Source of the DNA: Thermaurantimonas sp046295455 | GTDB taxonomy: Bacteria; Bacteroidota; Bacteroidia; Flavobacteriales; Schleiferiaceae | Length of the DNA stretch: 64,000 bases | Direction: 5' to 3' | Assembly: GCA_046295455.1 (NCBI GenBank) | Contig: JBKBNI010000012.1 | Span: 1 to 64,000 of the forward strand | In this document: positions 8,692-16,785 of the stretch, one piece after another | Layout: each line of letters starts with the position of its first letter | How positions within the stretch are numbered: the stretch's first letter is position 1 | The notes under the pieces: generated by a model | The model's input: only the letters and a program-made list of their open reading frames with translations | What the model was told of the DNA's origin: nothing | Databases searched by the model: none | Program-made: the position numbers and the translations under genes

Positions 8692-9297
8692 ATGTTTACA
8701 GGAATCATTGAAACCATTGGCCAAGTAACCGATGTCTGCCATGAGGACACCAATATTCACTTCACCATTCGATCGGAGATCAGCGCAGGGCTCAAAGTGG
8801 ATCAGAGCGTGGCTCACGACGGCGTGTGTCTTACCGTCACAGAAATACCCGGTCCGGGACTGCACAAAGTGACCGCTATAGATGAGACCCTCCAAAAGAC
8901 GGCCCTACGCCAATGGAAAAAAGGTACATATATCAATTTGGAGCGCGCAATGTCACTGGGGGCAAGGCTTGACGGGCATATCGTACAAGGTCATGTAGAT
9001 ACTACTGCCATCCTGGAGCGCGTAGAAGATGTCTCCGGGTCTTGGAATCTCTATTTTCGCCATGAAGTCTCAGCAGACTATGTAACTGTATCCAAAGGCT
9101 CTGTCTGTGTAAATGGCATCAGTCTGACGGTGGTCGAATCCGGTGATGACTTCTTCTCTGTATCCATTATCCCATACACATGGATGCATACAAACCTGCG
9201 GTTTTTGAAAATCGGTGAGTTCGTAAATGTTGAATTTGATATTTTAGGGAAGTATATTTCAAAAGTGCTCAGCCGATACCCGATCGTGAAAACATAA
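8692..9297 (+). CDS. ribE: Riboflavin synthase alpha chain
   Basis: Dismutates two 6,7-dimethyl-8-ribityllumazine molecules to riboflavin. The start MFTGIIETIGQV is diagnostic, and the two lumazine-binding domains are visible: about 1-88 (DGVCLTV, SMSLGARLDGHIVQGHVD) and about 98-190 (VCVNGISLTVV, VNVEFDILGKY). 201 residues is normal. Within the first domain the usual AVNGVCLTV is AHDGVCLTV, a small deviation. Probably co-transcribed with the prenyl synthase 11 bp upstream. Faces accC on the other strand. Confidence 0.94.
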   Translation: MFTGIIETIGQVTDVCHEDTNIHFTIRSEISAGLKVDQSVAHDGVCLTVTEIPGPGLHKVTAIDETLQKTALRQWKKGTYINLERAMSLGARLDGHIVQGHVDTTAILERVEDVSGSWNLYFRHEVSADYVTVSKGSVCVNGISLTVVESGDDFFSVSIIPYTWMHTNLRFLKIGEFVNVEFDILGKYISKVLSRYPIVKT

Positions 9298-9321
9298 AAA
9301 AACCGGCTTTAAGAGCCGGTT
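9295..9321 (-). terminator. Terminator of the fabH-accB-accC operon
   Basis: Eight-base stem (9301-9308 with 9314-9321). Read on the minus strand it is followed by seven T, so it mainly stops accC transcription, and it may also slow read-through from ribE. Confidence 0.8.
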
Positions 9322-9329
9322 CTTAGTGA

Positions 9330-10667
9330 TTATTTCAATTTGAAATTCTCGAGAAATTTAGTTGTATAGTTGCCTGACACATAGTCGGGATGATCCATCA
9401 GCTGGCGATGAAACGGTATGGTGGTCTGGATGCCCTCGATCACAAACTCATCTAAAGCGCGCTTCATCTTGTCAATGGCTTCCTCCCGGGTCTGTGCAGT
9501 GGTGATGAGCTTGGCGATCATACTGTCATAGTGAGGGGGAATGACGTAGCCCGCATACACATGGGTGTCAAGACGTACACCGTGACCCCCGGGTGCATGA
9601 AAGGTGGTAATCCTTCCCGGGCAGGGCCGGAAGTCGTTGTAGGGATCTTCGGCGTTAATCCGGCACTCAATGGAGTGCAGTTTGGGATAGTAGTTTTTTC
9701 CGGAGATGGGAATGCCGTAGGCAACCTTGATTTGCTCCCGAATCAGATCGTAGTCAATAACTTGCTCTGTGATGGGGTGCTCTACCTGAATACGGGTATT
9801 CATCTCCATGAAATAAAAGTTACGGTGCTTGTCTACGAGAAATTCGATTGTGCCGGCACCCTCATAGCTGATATATTCGGCGGCACGCACAGCTGCTTCG
9901 CCCATCGCTTCACGAAGTTCAGAAGTCATGAAGGGGGAGGGTGTTTCCTCTGTCAGTTTTTGATGTCGGCGTTGTATGGAGCAGTCGCGCTCGGAGAGAT
10001 GGCAGGCCTTGCCCGTGGAGTCGCCAATGATCTGAATCTCAATGTGACGAGGCTCTTCGATGAGTTTTTCCATATACATACCATCATTGCCAAAGGCTGC
10101 CGCGGCTTCCTGCCGGGCAGTTTCCCAGGCCTTTTTGAGCTCATCGTCATTCCAGACGGCACGCATTCCCCGACCTCCTCCGCCTGCAGTAGCCTTCATC
10201 ATGACAGGATAACCTATTTCATGAGCTACACTCAGGGCATGATCCAGCGATTCAAGCAGACCGTCACTGCCGGGTATGGTGGGTACACCGGCTTCTTTCA
10301 TAGTGGCTTTAGCTGTTGCTTTATCGCCCATTTTTTCGATCATCTCAGGTGCAGCGCCGATAAACTTGATACCATGCTCTGCACAAATCTTTGAAAATTT
10401 GGCGTTTTCGCTTAGAAATCCATAGCCCGGATGGATGGCATCGGCGTTGGTAATTTCAGCGGCAGCCATGATTCTCGGAATATTCAGATAGGAATCTTTG
10501 CTTGGAGGCGGACCGATGCATACGGCTTCGTCGGCAAATCGTACATGCAGGCTGTCCTTATCGGCAGTGGAGTACACGGCTACTGTCTTAATGCCCATTT
10601 CACGGCATGTTCGGATTACACGCATGGCGATCTCCCCCCGATTTGCAATGAGTATTTTTTTAAACAT
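9330..10667 (-). CDS. accC: Acetyl-CoA carboxylase, biotin carboxylase subunit
   Basis: Carboxylates the biotin on AccB with ATP and bicarbonate, the first half of malonyl-CoA synthesis. Motifs: MFKKILIANRGEIA at the N terminus, HPGYGFLSEN, the ATP-grasp Gly loop GGGGRGM, and EMNTRIQVEHPITE. I place the start at ATG 10667, giving 445 residues, because homologues begin MFKKILIANRGE; the frame can be extended to a TTG at 10676. It is the last gene of the minus-strand unit fabH-accB-accC, 33 bp after accB. Confidence 0.95.
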   Translation of the reverse strand: MFKKILIANRGEIAMRVIRTCREMGIKTVAVYSTADKDSLHVRFADEAVCIGPPPSKDSYLNIPRIMAAAEITNADAIHPGYGFLSENAKFSKICAEHGIKFIGAAPEMIEKMGDKATAKATMKEAGVPTIPGSDGLLESLDHALSVAHEIGYPVMMKATAGGGGRGMRAVWNDDELKKAWETARQEAAAAFGNDGMYMEKLIEEPRHIEIQIIGDSTGKACHLSERDCSIQRRHQKLTEETPSPFMTSELREAMGEAAVRAAEYISYEGAGTIEFLVDKHRNFYFMEMNTRIQVEHPITEQVIDYDLIREQIKVAYGIPISGKNYYPKLHSIECRINAEDPYNDFRPCPGRITTFHAPGGHGVRLDTHVYAGYVIPPHYDSMIAKLITTAQTREEAIDKMKRALDEFVIEGIQTTIPFHRQLMDHPDYVSGNYTTKFLENFKLK

Positions 10668-10700
10668 GTCGTACAAATTGGATTCTACACAGGATCAAGG

Positions 10701-11189
10701 TTACAAAGGTTCAACCAGGAAGAGTGGCTGATCGTATTCGACGGGTTTTTGATCATCGACTAATACCTTCACAATTCGGCCCTCAATTTCGGACTCGATT
10801 TCATTAAAGAGCTTCATCGCCTCAATGATACACACGACCTGACCTTTTTTAATTTCAGTGCCAACTTCTACAAAAGGGGGCTTGTCTGGGGCTGGCCTTC
10901 GGTAGAAGGTACCGATCATCGGGGATTTGATGGTCAGGTACTTCGATTCGTCACTGGTCGGGGTAGCGGATTTTGGGGGTTCGGCAGCTGGAGCCGGAGC
11001 AGGGGCGGGGACTTCTACGACCTGCTGGGCAGGAGCTGTGTGTGCCACCATTGGGACAGTCTCTACCGGATAGGTGATCCCGGTATGTGTTTTAATGGTG
11101 ATTTTGAAGTCTTCGGTTTCAAGACTTACTTCAGATGCACCTGAGCGGGCAACGAATTTTATCAGATTTTGAATTTCCTTCAGATCCAT
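10701..11189 (-). CDS. accB: Acetyl-CoA carboxylase biotin carboxyl carrier protein
   Basis: Carries biotin between biotin carboxylase and carboxyltransferase. 162 residues: an N-terminal helical region (1-45), a flexible Ala/Pro linker (about 50-75), and a biotinyl domain (about 83-162) with the biotinylation motif EAMKL, K126 being the acceptor lysine. Sits between fabH (37 bp upstream) and accC in the same direction. Confidence 0.95.
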   Translation of the reverse strand: MDLKEIQNLIKFVARSGASEVSLETEDFKITIKTHTGITYPVETVPMVAHTAPAQQVVEVPAPAPAPAAEPPKSATPTSDESKYLTIKSPMIGTFYRRPAPDKPPFVEVGTEIKKGQVVCIIEAMKLFNEIESEIEGRIVKVLVDDQKPVEYDQPLFLVEPL

Positions 11190-11226
11190 AAATCGATAGG
11201 TTTAGGTTTTTCAATTTAAAAATTTA

Positions 11227-12252
11227 TCATTCTTCAAAGGGCTTACCCACCTTACTTCCGTCGTAGGCCCATTTTACATATACAGCTCCCCAGGTAAAAC
11301 CACCCCCAAAGGCAGCTAGGATCAGATTGTCGCCTTTGCGCAACTTGGATTCGTAGTCCCAGAGAAGTAATGGGATGGTGCCGTTGGTGGTATTGCCATA
11401 GCGGTGAATGTTCATCATGACTTTGGAGTCGTCCAGATTCATGCGCCGTGCAGTAGCATCGATGATGCGCTTATTGGCCTGGTGTGGCACTAGCCAAGCG
11501 ACGTCCTCCGGTCTTAGTTGGTTTCTTTCCATGATCTGGGCTGCCACTTCTGCCATATTGGTCACGGCAAATTTGAAGACGGTTTGTCCTTCCTGGTGCA
11601 CAAAGTGCTCCCGATTTTCTACTGTGCTCTTGGTAGGAGGATACATGCTGCCACCGGCTTTGATATACAGGTATTCGCGTCCGATGCCATCGCTTCGCAA
11701 GACATGATCTACTACTCCATAACCCTCTGTGGATGGCTCCAGCAGCACAGCCCCACATCCGTCGCCAAAGATCACACACGTAGTACGGTCGGTATAGTCA
11801 ATGATGGAGGACATTTTATCCCCACCGACCAGCAGTACTTTTTTGTAGCGTCCGCTTTCGATAAACATGGATGCTGTGGCCAGTCCGAATAAAAATCCTG
11901 AGCACGCAGCCTGAAGGTCATAGCCAAATGCATGGGTAGCACCGATCTCACTACAGAGATATGCTGCGGTAGCTGCTACCGGCATATCGGGAGTAGTGGT
12001 CGCAACGATGATCAGATCGAGATCCTTACCCTCAATACCTCGCTTTTGAAGACATTCGTTTATGGCTTTCTTAGCCATAAATGACACCCCAAGCCCTTCT
12101 CCCTGAAGTATTCGGCGCTCTTTGATGCCCGTGCGGGTTGTAATCCACTCGTCTGAAGTGTCCACCATGGTCTCCAAAAGCTTGTTAGTAAGTTTAAATT
12201 CCGGTACATACCCACCTATGGAAGTGATGGCCGCTGTGATATGGCGATCCAT
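11227..12252 (-). CDS. fabH: 3-oxoacyl-ACP synthase III
   Basis: Starts fatty acid synthesis by condensing an acyl-CoA primer with malonyl-ACP. The catalytic triad is complete: C117 in AACSGF, H257 in PHQAN and N287 in GNTT; 341 residues is normal. First gene of the unit with accB and accC, so the supply of malonyl-CoA and the initiating condensation are expressed together. The common upstream neighbours rpmF and plsX are absent. In this phylum branched-chain primers are frequent, but primer choice cannot be read from this sequence. Confidence 0.95.
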   Translation of the reverse strand: MDRHITAAITSIGGYVPEFKLTNKLLETMVDTSDEWITTRTGIKERRILQGEGLGVSFMAKKAINECLQKRGIEGKDLDLIIVATTTPDMPVAATAAYLCSEIGATHAFGYDLQAACSGFLFGLATASMFIESGRYKKVLLVGGDKMSSIIDYTDRTTCVIFGDGCGAVLLEPSTEGYGVVDHVLRSDGIGREYLYIKAGGSMYPPTKSTVENREHFVHQEGQTVFKFAVTNMAEVAAQIMERNQLRPEDVAWLVPHQANKRIIDATARRMNLDDSKVMMNIHRYGNTTNGTIPLLLWDYESKLRKGDNLILAAFGGGFTWGAVYVKWAYDGSKVGKPFEE

Positions 12253-12366
12253 AATTTTACATGTAGTTCAGTTCGATTGAAGATGCAAATGAACAAAATT
12301 CAAATAATATTGATGCAACAATTTCTCTTTGGGAGTAACATTCGGATAATCTTTGGCCCGACCAAG

Positions 12367-12402
12367 AAAAAAAAAGGCAGCCATTGTAAGGCTGCCTTTT
12401 TT
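12367..12402 (-). terminator. Terminator after the fasciclin lipoprotein gene
   Basis: Seven-base GC stem (12376-12382 with 12390-12396) flanked by A-run and T-run; works on the minus strand for the fasciclin gene and could also block transcription from the other side. Confidence 0.85.
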
Positions 12403-12422
12403 CAGGAAGTGAATGATAAAAC

Positions 12423-13406
12423 TTAAAGAGCGGGAAGAATTACCTTATCTATTACATGAATGACGCCGTTTGAAGCCACAATGTCAGCAGTAATAACATT
12501 TGCAGTACGTTGGTTGGCATCTGTGATGCTTACTCCACCTTGGGTATTTACGGTAAAAGTACCTGTATGTAAAGTAGTTACAGTTTGACCATTGGACAAA
12601 TCACCGCTTTTCACTTTACCTGACACCACATGATACTTGAGTACAGCTTCCAGCGTAGCCGCGGGAATATCGTTGAGTGATGAAACGTTAAGTTCATTTA
12701 AAAGAGCCTGGAATGCGGCATTGGTAGGAGCAAATACTGTAAAAGGTCCTTCACCGCTGAGTATTTCTACAAAGTCAACGCTTAAATCCGAACGTGTAAG
12801 AGCCTGAACTAGAATGCTAAAATCCGGATTGTTAAGGGCTATTTGTACAATATTGGGTTCAGCACCCTGTCCAAGTTCAGGAAGGATGACCTTGTCGATT
12901 GCATGAATGACTCCATTGGAAGCTATAATGTCAGCTTGTACAACATTTGCAATACGCCCATTAGCATCCGTGATTCGCACGCCACCTTGCGTATTGACAG
13001 TAAATGTTCCTGTATTTAGGGTAGTTACTACCTGGCCATCAGTGAGCGCTCCGCTCCGAATATTGCCGGCTACGACGTGATAAGTCAGTACGGCTTCTAA
13101 TACCGGCGCTGGTATGTCATTTAATGAAGGCACTTCAAGTTCTGTCAGTAAAGCCTGAAACGCAGCGTTAGTCGGAGCAAATACGGTAAATGGACCTTCT
13201 CCACTAAGGACTTCAGCGAAGTTGGTGGACAAATCGGATCGGGTAAGTGCCTGAACCAGTATGCTGAACTCCGGATTGCCTTGAGCAATTTGTACAATGT
13301 TTTGTTTTTGTTCTTCGTCCTGTTGTTTGTTGTCATCTTTTCTGCAACCAACCAAGATGACTCCGACAAAAGCCCATGTGAGTACATGGAATGATAGATT
13401 TTTCAT
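12423..13406 (-). CDS. Lipoprotein with two tandem fasciclin (FAS1) domains
   Basis: 327 residues. A lipoprotein signal ends in ILVGC (lipidated C21), then a charged linker, then two FAS1 domains at 36-178 and 185-327, each 143 residues and nearly identical in sequence (both contain GPFTVFAPTNAAFQALL, TFTVNTQGGV and NGVIHxIDKVILP). FAS1 domains mediate adhesion to proteins or surfaces; the ligand here is unknown. It is a single-gene unit with its own terminator. Upstream, the 8-mer ATTGACAA is repeated at 13422 and 13440, which could be a regulator site. The duplication is discussed as a finding. Confidence 0.92.
   Translation of the reverse strand: MKNLSFHVLTWAFVGVILVGCRKDDNKQQDEEQKQNIVQIAQGNPEFSILVQALTRSDLSTNFAEVLSGEGPFTVFAPTNAAFQALLTELEVPSLNDIPAPVLEAVLTYHVVAGNIRSGALTDGQVVTTLNTGTFTVNTQGGVRITDANGRIANVVQADIIASNGVIHAIDKVILPELGQGAEPNIVQIALNNPDFSILVQALTRSDLSVDFVEILSGEGPFTVFAPTNAAFQALLNELNVSSLNDIPAATLEAVLKYHVVSGKVKSGDLSNGQTVTTLHTGTFTVNTQGGVSITDANQRTANVITADIVASNGVIHVIDKVILPAL
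12426..12854 (-). repeat. Second FAS1 repeat unit (protein residues 185-327)
   Basis: Encodes the C-terminal of two 143-residue FAS1 domains. Protein identity to the first is high, while many third codon positions differ. Confidence 0.85.
12873..13301 (-). repeat. First FAS1 repeat unit (protein residues 36-178)
   Basis: Encodes the N-terminal FAS1 domain; same length as the second unit (429 nt), with an 18-nt spacer between them. Confidence 0.85.
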
Positions 13407-13522
13407 AGTTTCAAATTTTTGATTGACAAATCCTTAAACATTGACAATCATATTTAGTTTACAAAAAATCGGCTTTTAACATATTTTTTGCAGCTCGTTG
13501 AATATTAAATAATGGTTAATAT

Positions 13523-13552
13523 AGGAAACAAAATAAAACATAAACGTTTCCT
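13523..13552 (+). promoter_or_regulatory. Inverted repeat upstream of tetR, candidate operator
   Basis: AGGAAAC at 13523-13529 and its exact reverse complement GTTTCCT at 13546-13552, 16 bases apart, lie 41 bp before the tetR start. A symmetric site here fits autoregulation of the efflux operon by its TetR protein; this is inference from position and symmetry. Confidence 0.4.
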
Positions 13553-13593
13553 TTGGGCTTTATGACTTAAAATTTGTGTTCTTAATACAGTCA

Positions 13594-14250
13594 ATGATTC
13601 AGCAGGATTATCAGGGCTTTTTTCCGTCGGTGGAACTACTCAAAAATCTTCCGCCTGATGGTCAAATACTGGCTAGTGCGATTGTGCTTTTTAGTCGTTT
13701 TGGACTCAGAAGTGTCACAATGGATGACGTAGCGCGGGAAATGGGAATATCAAAAAAAACCTTGTATAAATACTTTAAAAACAAGGCTGAACTGGTAGAT
13801 AAGGGAGCTGAACTTGTCATAGACCATATTCGGGAATTTTGCGAGTCTATCTGCCCAAATGCCGAAAACCCGATAGACGAATTGTTTATACTGGATGAGG
13901 GTATGCGGAATTTTAACAAAATGCAGCATCAGGGAATTCAGTTTCAACTTCGTAAATATTACCCGGAAACGTTCTTCAAAATTAAAGAAGCACAGCGCAA
14001 GAATTTTATTGAAGTCACAACATTAAACCTCCAAAACGGCAAAGAGAAAGGGTGGTATAGAAATGATTTTGACATACACATCATCGCCAATTTATATTAC
14101 AGCAGAGTGCTTATGATCATGGATGAAAACTACTTTCCGGTCAATGATTTCGATTGGGAGAAACTGACACGAGAGGCACTGATCTACCACATTCGAGGCA
14201 TTGCGTCAAAAAAGGGACTTGAATATCTGGAATTAAAATACGTCAAATAA
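13594..14250 (+). CDS. TetR/AcrR-family transcriptional regulator of the efflux operon
   Basis: 218 residues from ATG 13594 (a GTG at 13576 would add six). The DNA-binding helix-turn-helix is at about 25-70 (VTMDDVAREMGISKKTLYKY, FKNKAEL); the rest is the helical ligand-binding and dimer domain, too variable to predict an inducer. The tolC-like gene starts 5 bp after its stop, followed tightly by the fusion protein and pump genes, so it most likely represses its own operon. An inverted repeat just upstream is a candidate operator. Confidence 0.9.
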   Translation: MIQQDYQGFFPSVELLKNLPPDGQILASAIVLFSRFGLRSVTMDDVAREMGISKKTLYKYFKNKAELVDKGAELVIDHIREFCESICPNAENPIDELFILDEGMRNFNKMQHQGIQFQLRKYYPETFFKIKEAQRKNFIEVTTLNLQNGKEKGWYRNDFDIHIIANLYYSRVLMIMDENYFPVNDFDWEKLTREALIYHIRGIASKKGLEYLELKYVK

Positions 14251-14255
14251 TCACT

Positions 14256-15608
14256 ATGATTTTCCGCAAATTTTGCCTGTCCTGTTTTGGTTTGCTGATT
14301 CTACCTACAGGGATATCTGCCCAAATCAAATTCTCTCTCAAAGAAGCCAGAGAATATGCCCTGGAACATTCCTATTCGATAAAGGACAAACTACTCGAAT
14401 ACGAAAAAGCAAGAAAAACAATTACCGAAACTGCTGCTTTGGGGCTTCCCCAGATCACTGCCGAAGCCAGACATCAGTATAATGCACAGATACCTCAGAC
14501 TCCTCTCCCGGCCATTCTGCTGCCCAATCCTCCCGAGGGCGTTGATTTTGTTCTGGTAGAGTTTGGTGTGCCGCATCAAAGTATATATGGTCTGCAGGCC
14601 TCCCAGTTGATCTTTGATGGTTCATACATCGTGGCATTGATGGCCACGCGTGTTTATAAAGAGTTGGCCCGAAATGATATAAATATATCAAGAGTCGATG
14701 TAATTGACAACATTACCCGCTCATATGGATCTGTGGTGATGACGAAGGAATTGATCCGAATACTGGAAGACAATCTGGAGGTACTTCAAAAAATTTACAA
14801 CGACAACCGAAAATTGTATGATGAGGGTTTTATCGAAGAGCAAGATGTGGATCAACTCGACATATTAGTCAATACAGTATCAAACCAATTGGACAATACA
14901 CGGCGTCAGCTCGATGTGGCTCTGATGCTCCTGAAGTTGCAAATGGGGATTTCTCTGGACGAAAACATCGAATTGACCGATGGCCTGGAAGCCTTTGAAA
15001 CCATCGATGCCAATGCATATGAACTTCTGTCCAAACCGTATGACCTCTTGCAAGACTATGAATACAAGGGAATCCTTCTGCAGGAACAGGCAGCCAGACT
15101 TCAGCTCAAGAGATACCAGATGTCCTATCTGCCTTCGATCACCGCATTTGTTACACATCAGCAGAATGCTTTTGGAAGAGAATTTAAAATGTTTGACTTC
15201 AATCAGTTCTGGGTTCCGGTCACTATATTCGGTGCAGGTGTAAACTGGAAAATCTTCACAGGTTTTGATAGGTATGCCAAAACTTCAAAGGCAAGGTTAG
15301 ATCTGTTGAGAGTCCAAAATGCTAAAAGACAAGTAGAAGACGGCAAGGCGGTGGAATACAATAGGGTTAAAAACGAATTTGAATTTGCGCTGTCCAATTA
15401 TAGAGTACGACGGAAAAACCTAAATACAGCCATGCGCGTAAGGGAAAAAACTCTAATCAAATATCGCGAGGGTGTGGCCGGAAGTTTTGATCTCGCACAG
15501 GCTGAAAATCAGCTCATCGAAGCACAAAGCTCCTATGTGCAGGCCATGACTTTGCTTGTTAATTCATACTCAACACTTAATAAAATCCTGGGAAATTATA
15601 ATAATTAA
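14256..15608 (+). CDS. TolC-family outer-membrane efflux channel
   Basis: 450 residues with a signal peptide (MIFRKFCLSCFGLLILPTGI, then SAQ). The mature protein begins IKFSLKEAREYALEHS, the usual opening of outer-membrane factors, and carries two long coiled-coil halves (about 150-220 and 350-440; EGVAGSFDLAQAENQLIEAQ is the typical late helix). It should form the trimeric exit duct for the pump encoded two genes downstream. Lies between tetR (5 bp) and the fusion protein gene (4 bp). Confidence 0.93.
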   Translation: MIFRKFCLSCFGLLILPTGISAQIKFSLKEAREYALEHSYSIKDKLLEYEKARKTITETAALGLPQITAEARHQYNAQIPQTPLPAILLPNPPEGVDFVLVEFGVPHQSIYGLQASQLIFDGSYIVALMATRVYKELARNDINISRVDVIDNITRSYGSVVMTKELIRILEDNLEVLQKIYNDNRKLYDEGFIEEQDVDQLDILVNTVSNQLDNTRRQLDVALMLLKLQMGISLDENIELTDGLEAFETIDANAYELLSKPYDLLQDYEYKGILLQEQAARLQLKRYQMSYLPSITAFVTHQQNAFGREFKMFDFNQFWVPVTIFGAGVNWKIFTGFDRYAKTSKARLDLLRVQNAKRQVEDGKAVEYNRVKNEFEFALSNYRVRRKNLNTAMRVREKTLIKYREGVAGSFDLAQAENQLIEAQSSYVQAMTLLVNSYSTLNKILGNYNN

Positions 15609-15612
15609 AAGA

Positions 15613-16779
15613 ATGAAAACCGGTACAGCAGTCCTGATCATCACACTTGTAGTCTCAGCATGCGGTAGTAAAAATCGCGAATCTACAGCTGATCCTACCT
15701 TGGCAGCGCTCTATCAACAGCGGGACTCCCTCTACAAAATCATCGAAAAAAGCAATTTGCTCCTGAGCGAAGTCAATGAGCGCATTGCAGATCTTGATTC
15801 CACAGCCAGGTTTTACACCGTGACTACCTATGAAGTTAAACCCAAGGTATTTGAGCACTTCATCGAAGTGTATGGTACCGTGGGGGCGGATAAAAATACC
15901 TTGATCTTTCCGGAAACCGGAGGGGTAATCACGTCATTACTCGTAAAGACAGGTCAAAAAGTTGTACGCGGACAGCCCCTAATCCAACTCGATGCTACCC
16001 TCCTGCTCAGCAATATAAATGAAGTAAAAACACAACTCGAGCTGGCATCCTCTGTCTATGAAAAGCAAAAGAGGCTCTGGGAACAGAAAGTCGGATCTGA
16101 ACTTCAATACCTACAAGCCAAAAACAATAAAGAAGCATTGGAAAGCAGGCTGAAAACCCTTCAGGTTCAATACAATCAAACGATTGTAAGAGCTCCTTTT
16201 GATGGGGTGGTAGACGAAATTTTTCCAAAAGTTGGTCAACTTGTCGGGCCTCAATCACAGCTTCTGCGGTTGATCAATCTCGATGAGATCTACATAGAGG
16301 GAGAAGTATCTGAAAATTATTCTGCCACAATCAGACCCGGATACGTAGCCAGGGTGAGGGTGCCGAACTCAGACTCTACCCTCGAAGCTCAAGTAACCTC
16401 CATATCAAAATTTATCAATCCAGCCAACCGAACCTTCAAAGTCCGCCTTGAATTGATAGACAAATCTGTCAGGCTACTACCTAATACACTGGTTCCCATC
16501 ATGATTAAAGATTATGAAAATCCTAATGCGCTTGTTGTGCCGACGAGATTGGTACAGCAAGATCCCTTTGGCAATGACTATGTATTGATGCTACAAAAAT
16601 CGGGAAATTCGCTAGGCATAGCCCGGAAGGTTTCGATTAAGTCAGGTAAATCATATCGAAACTTCACAGAAATCATCGATGGCCTCGATCCAAATACCAT
16701 TCTTATAGACAAAGGATCACGGAATGTAAAAGATGGTCAAAGGGTTAGAATAATCCATAATCCAGAATTAAATGCCTAA
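15613..16779 (+). CDS. RND efflux periplasmic adaptor (membrane fusion lipoprotein)
   Basis: 388 residues from ATG 15613. The frame is open further back into tolC, but this start gives a clean lipoprotein signal, MKTGTAVLIITLVVSAC, with C17 lipidated. A short coiled coil (about 30-60) precedes the barrel-sandwich hybrid domain (GGVITSLLVKTGQKVVRGQP), an alpha-hairpin (about 115-175), the second lipoyl half (IVRAPFDGVVDEIFPKVGQL) and beta-barrel domains. Links the inner-membrane pump to the TolC channel. It starts 4 bp after tolC and ends 6 bp before the pump gene. Confidence 0.93.
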   Translation: MKTGTAVLIITLVVSACGSKNRESTADPTLAALYQQRDSLYKIIEKSNLLLSEVNERIADLDSTARFYTVTTYEVKPKVFEHFIEVYGTVGADKNTLIFPETGGVITSLLVKTGQKVVRGQPLIQLDATLLLSNINEVKTQLELASSVYEKQKRLWEQKVGSELQYLQAKNNKEALESRLKTLQVQYNQTIVRAPFDGVVDEIFPKVGQLVGPQSQLLRLINLDEIYIEGEVSENYSATIRPGYVARVRVPNSDSTLEAQVTSISKFINPANRTFKVRLELIDKSVRLLPNTLVPIMIKDYENPNALVVPTRLVQQDPFGNDYVLMLQKSGNSLGIARKVSIKSGKSYRNFTEIIDGLDPNTILIDKGSRNVKDGQRVRIIHNPELNA

Positions 16780-16785
16780 AGCACT

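Noticed and set aside
9531..10394. Long open frame (287 codons) antisense to accC
   Set aside because: It is the mirror of a strongly conserved gene; translated sequence has no coherent domain and such frames arise easily opposite GC-rich coding DNA.
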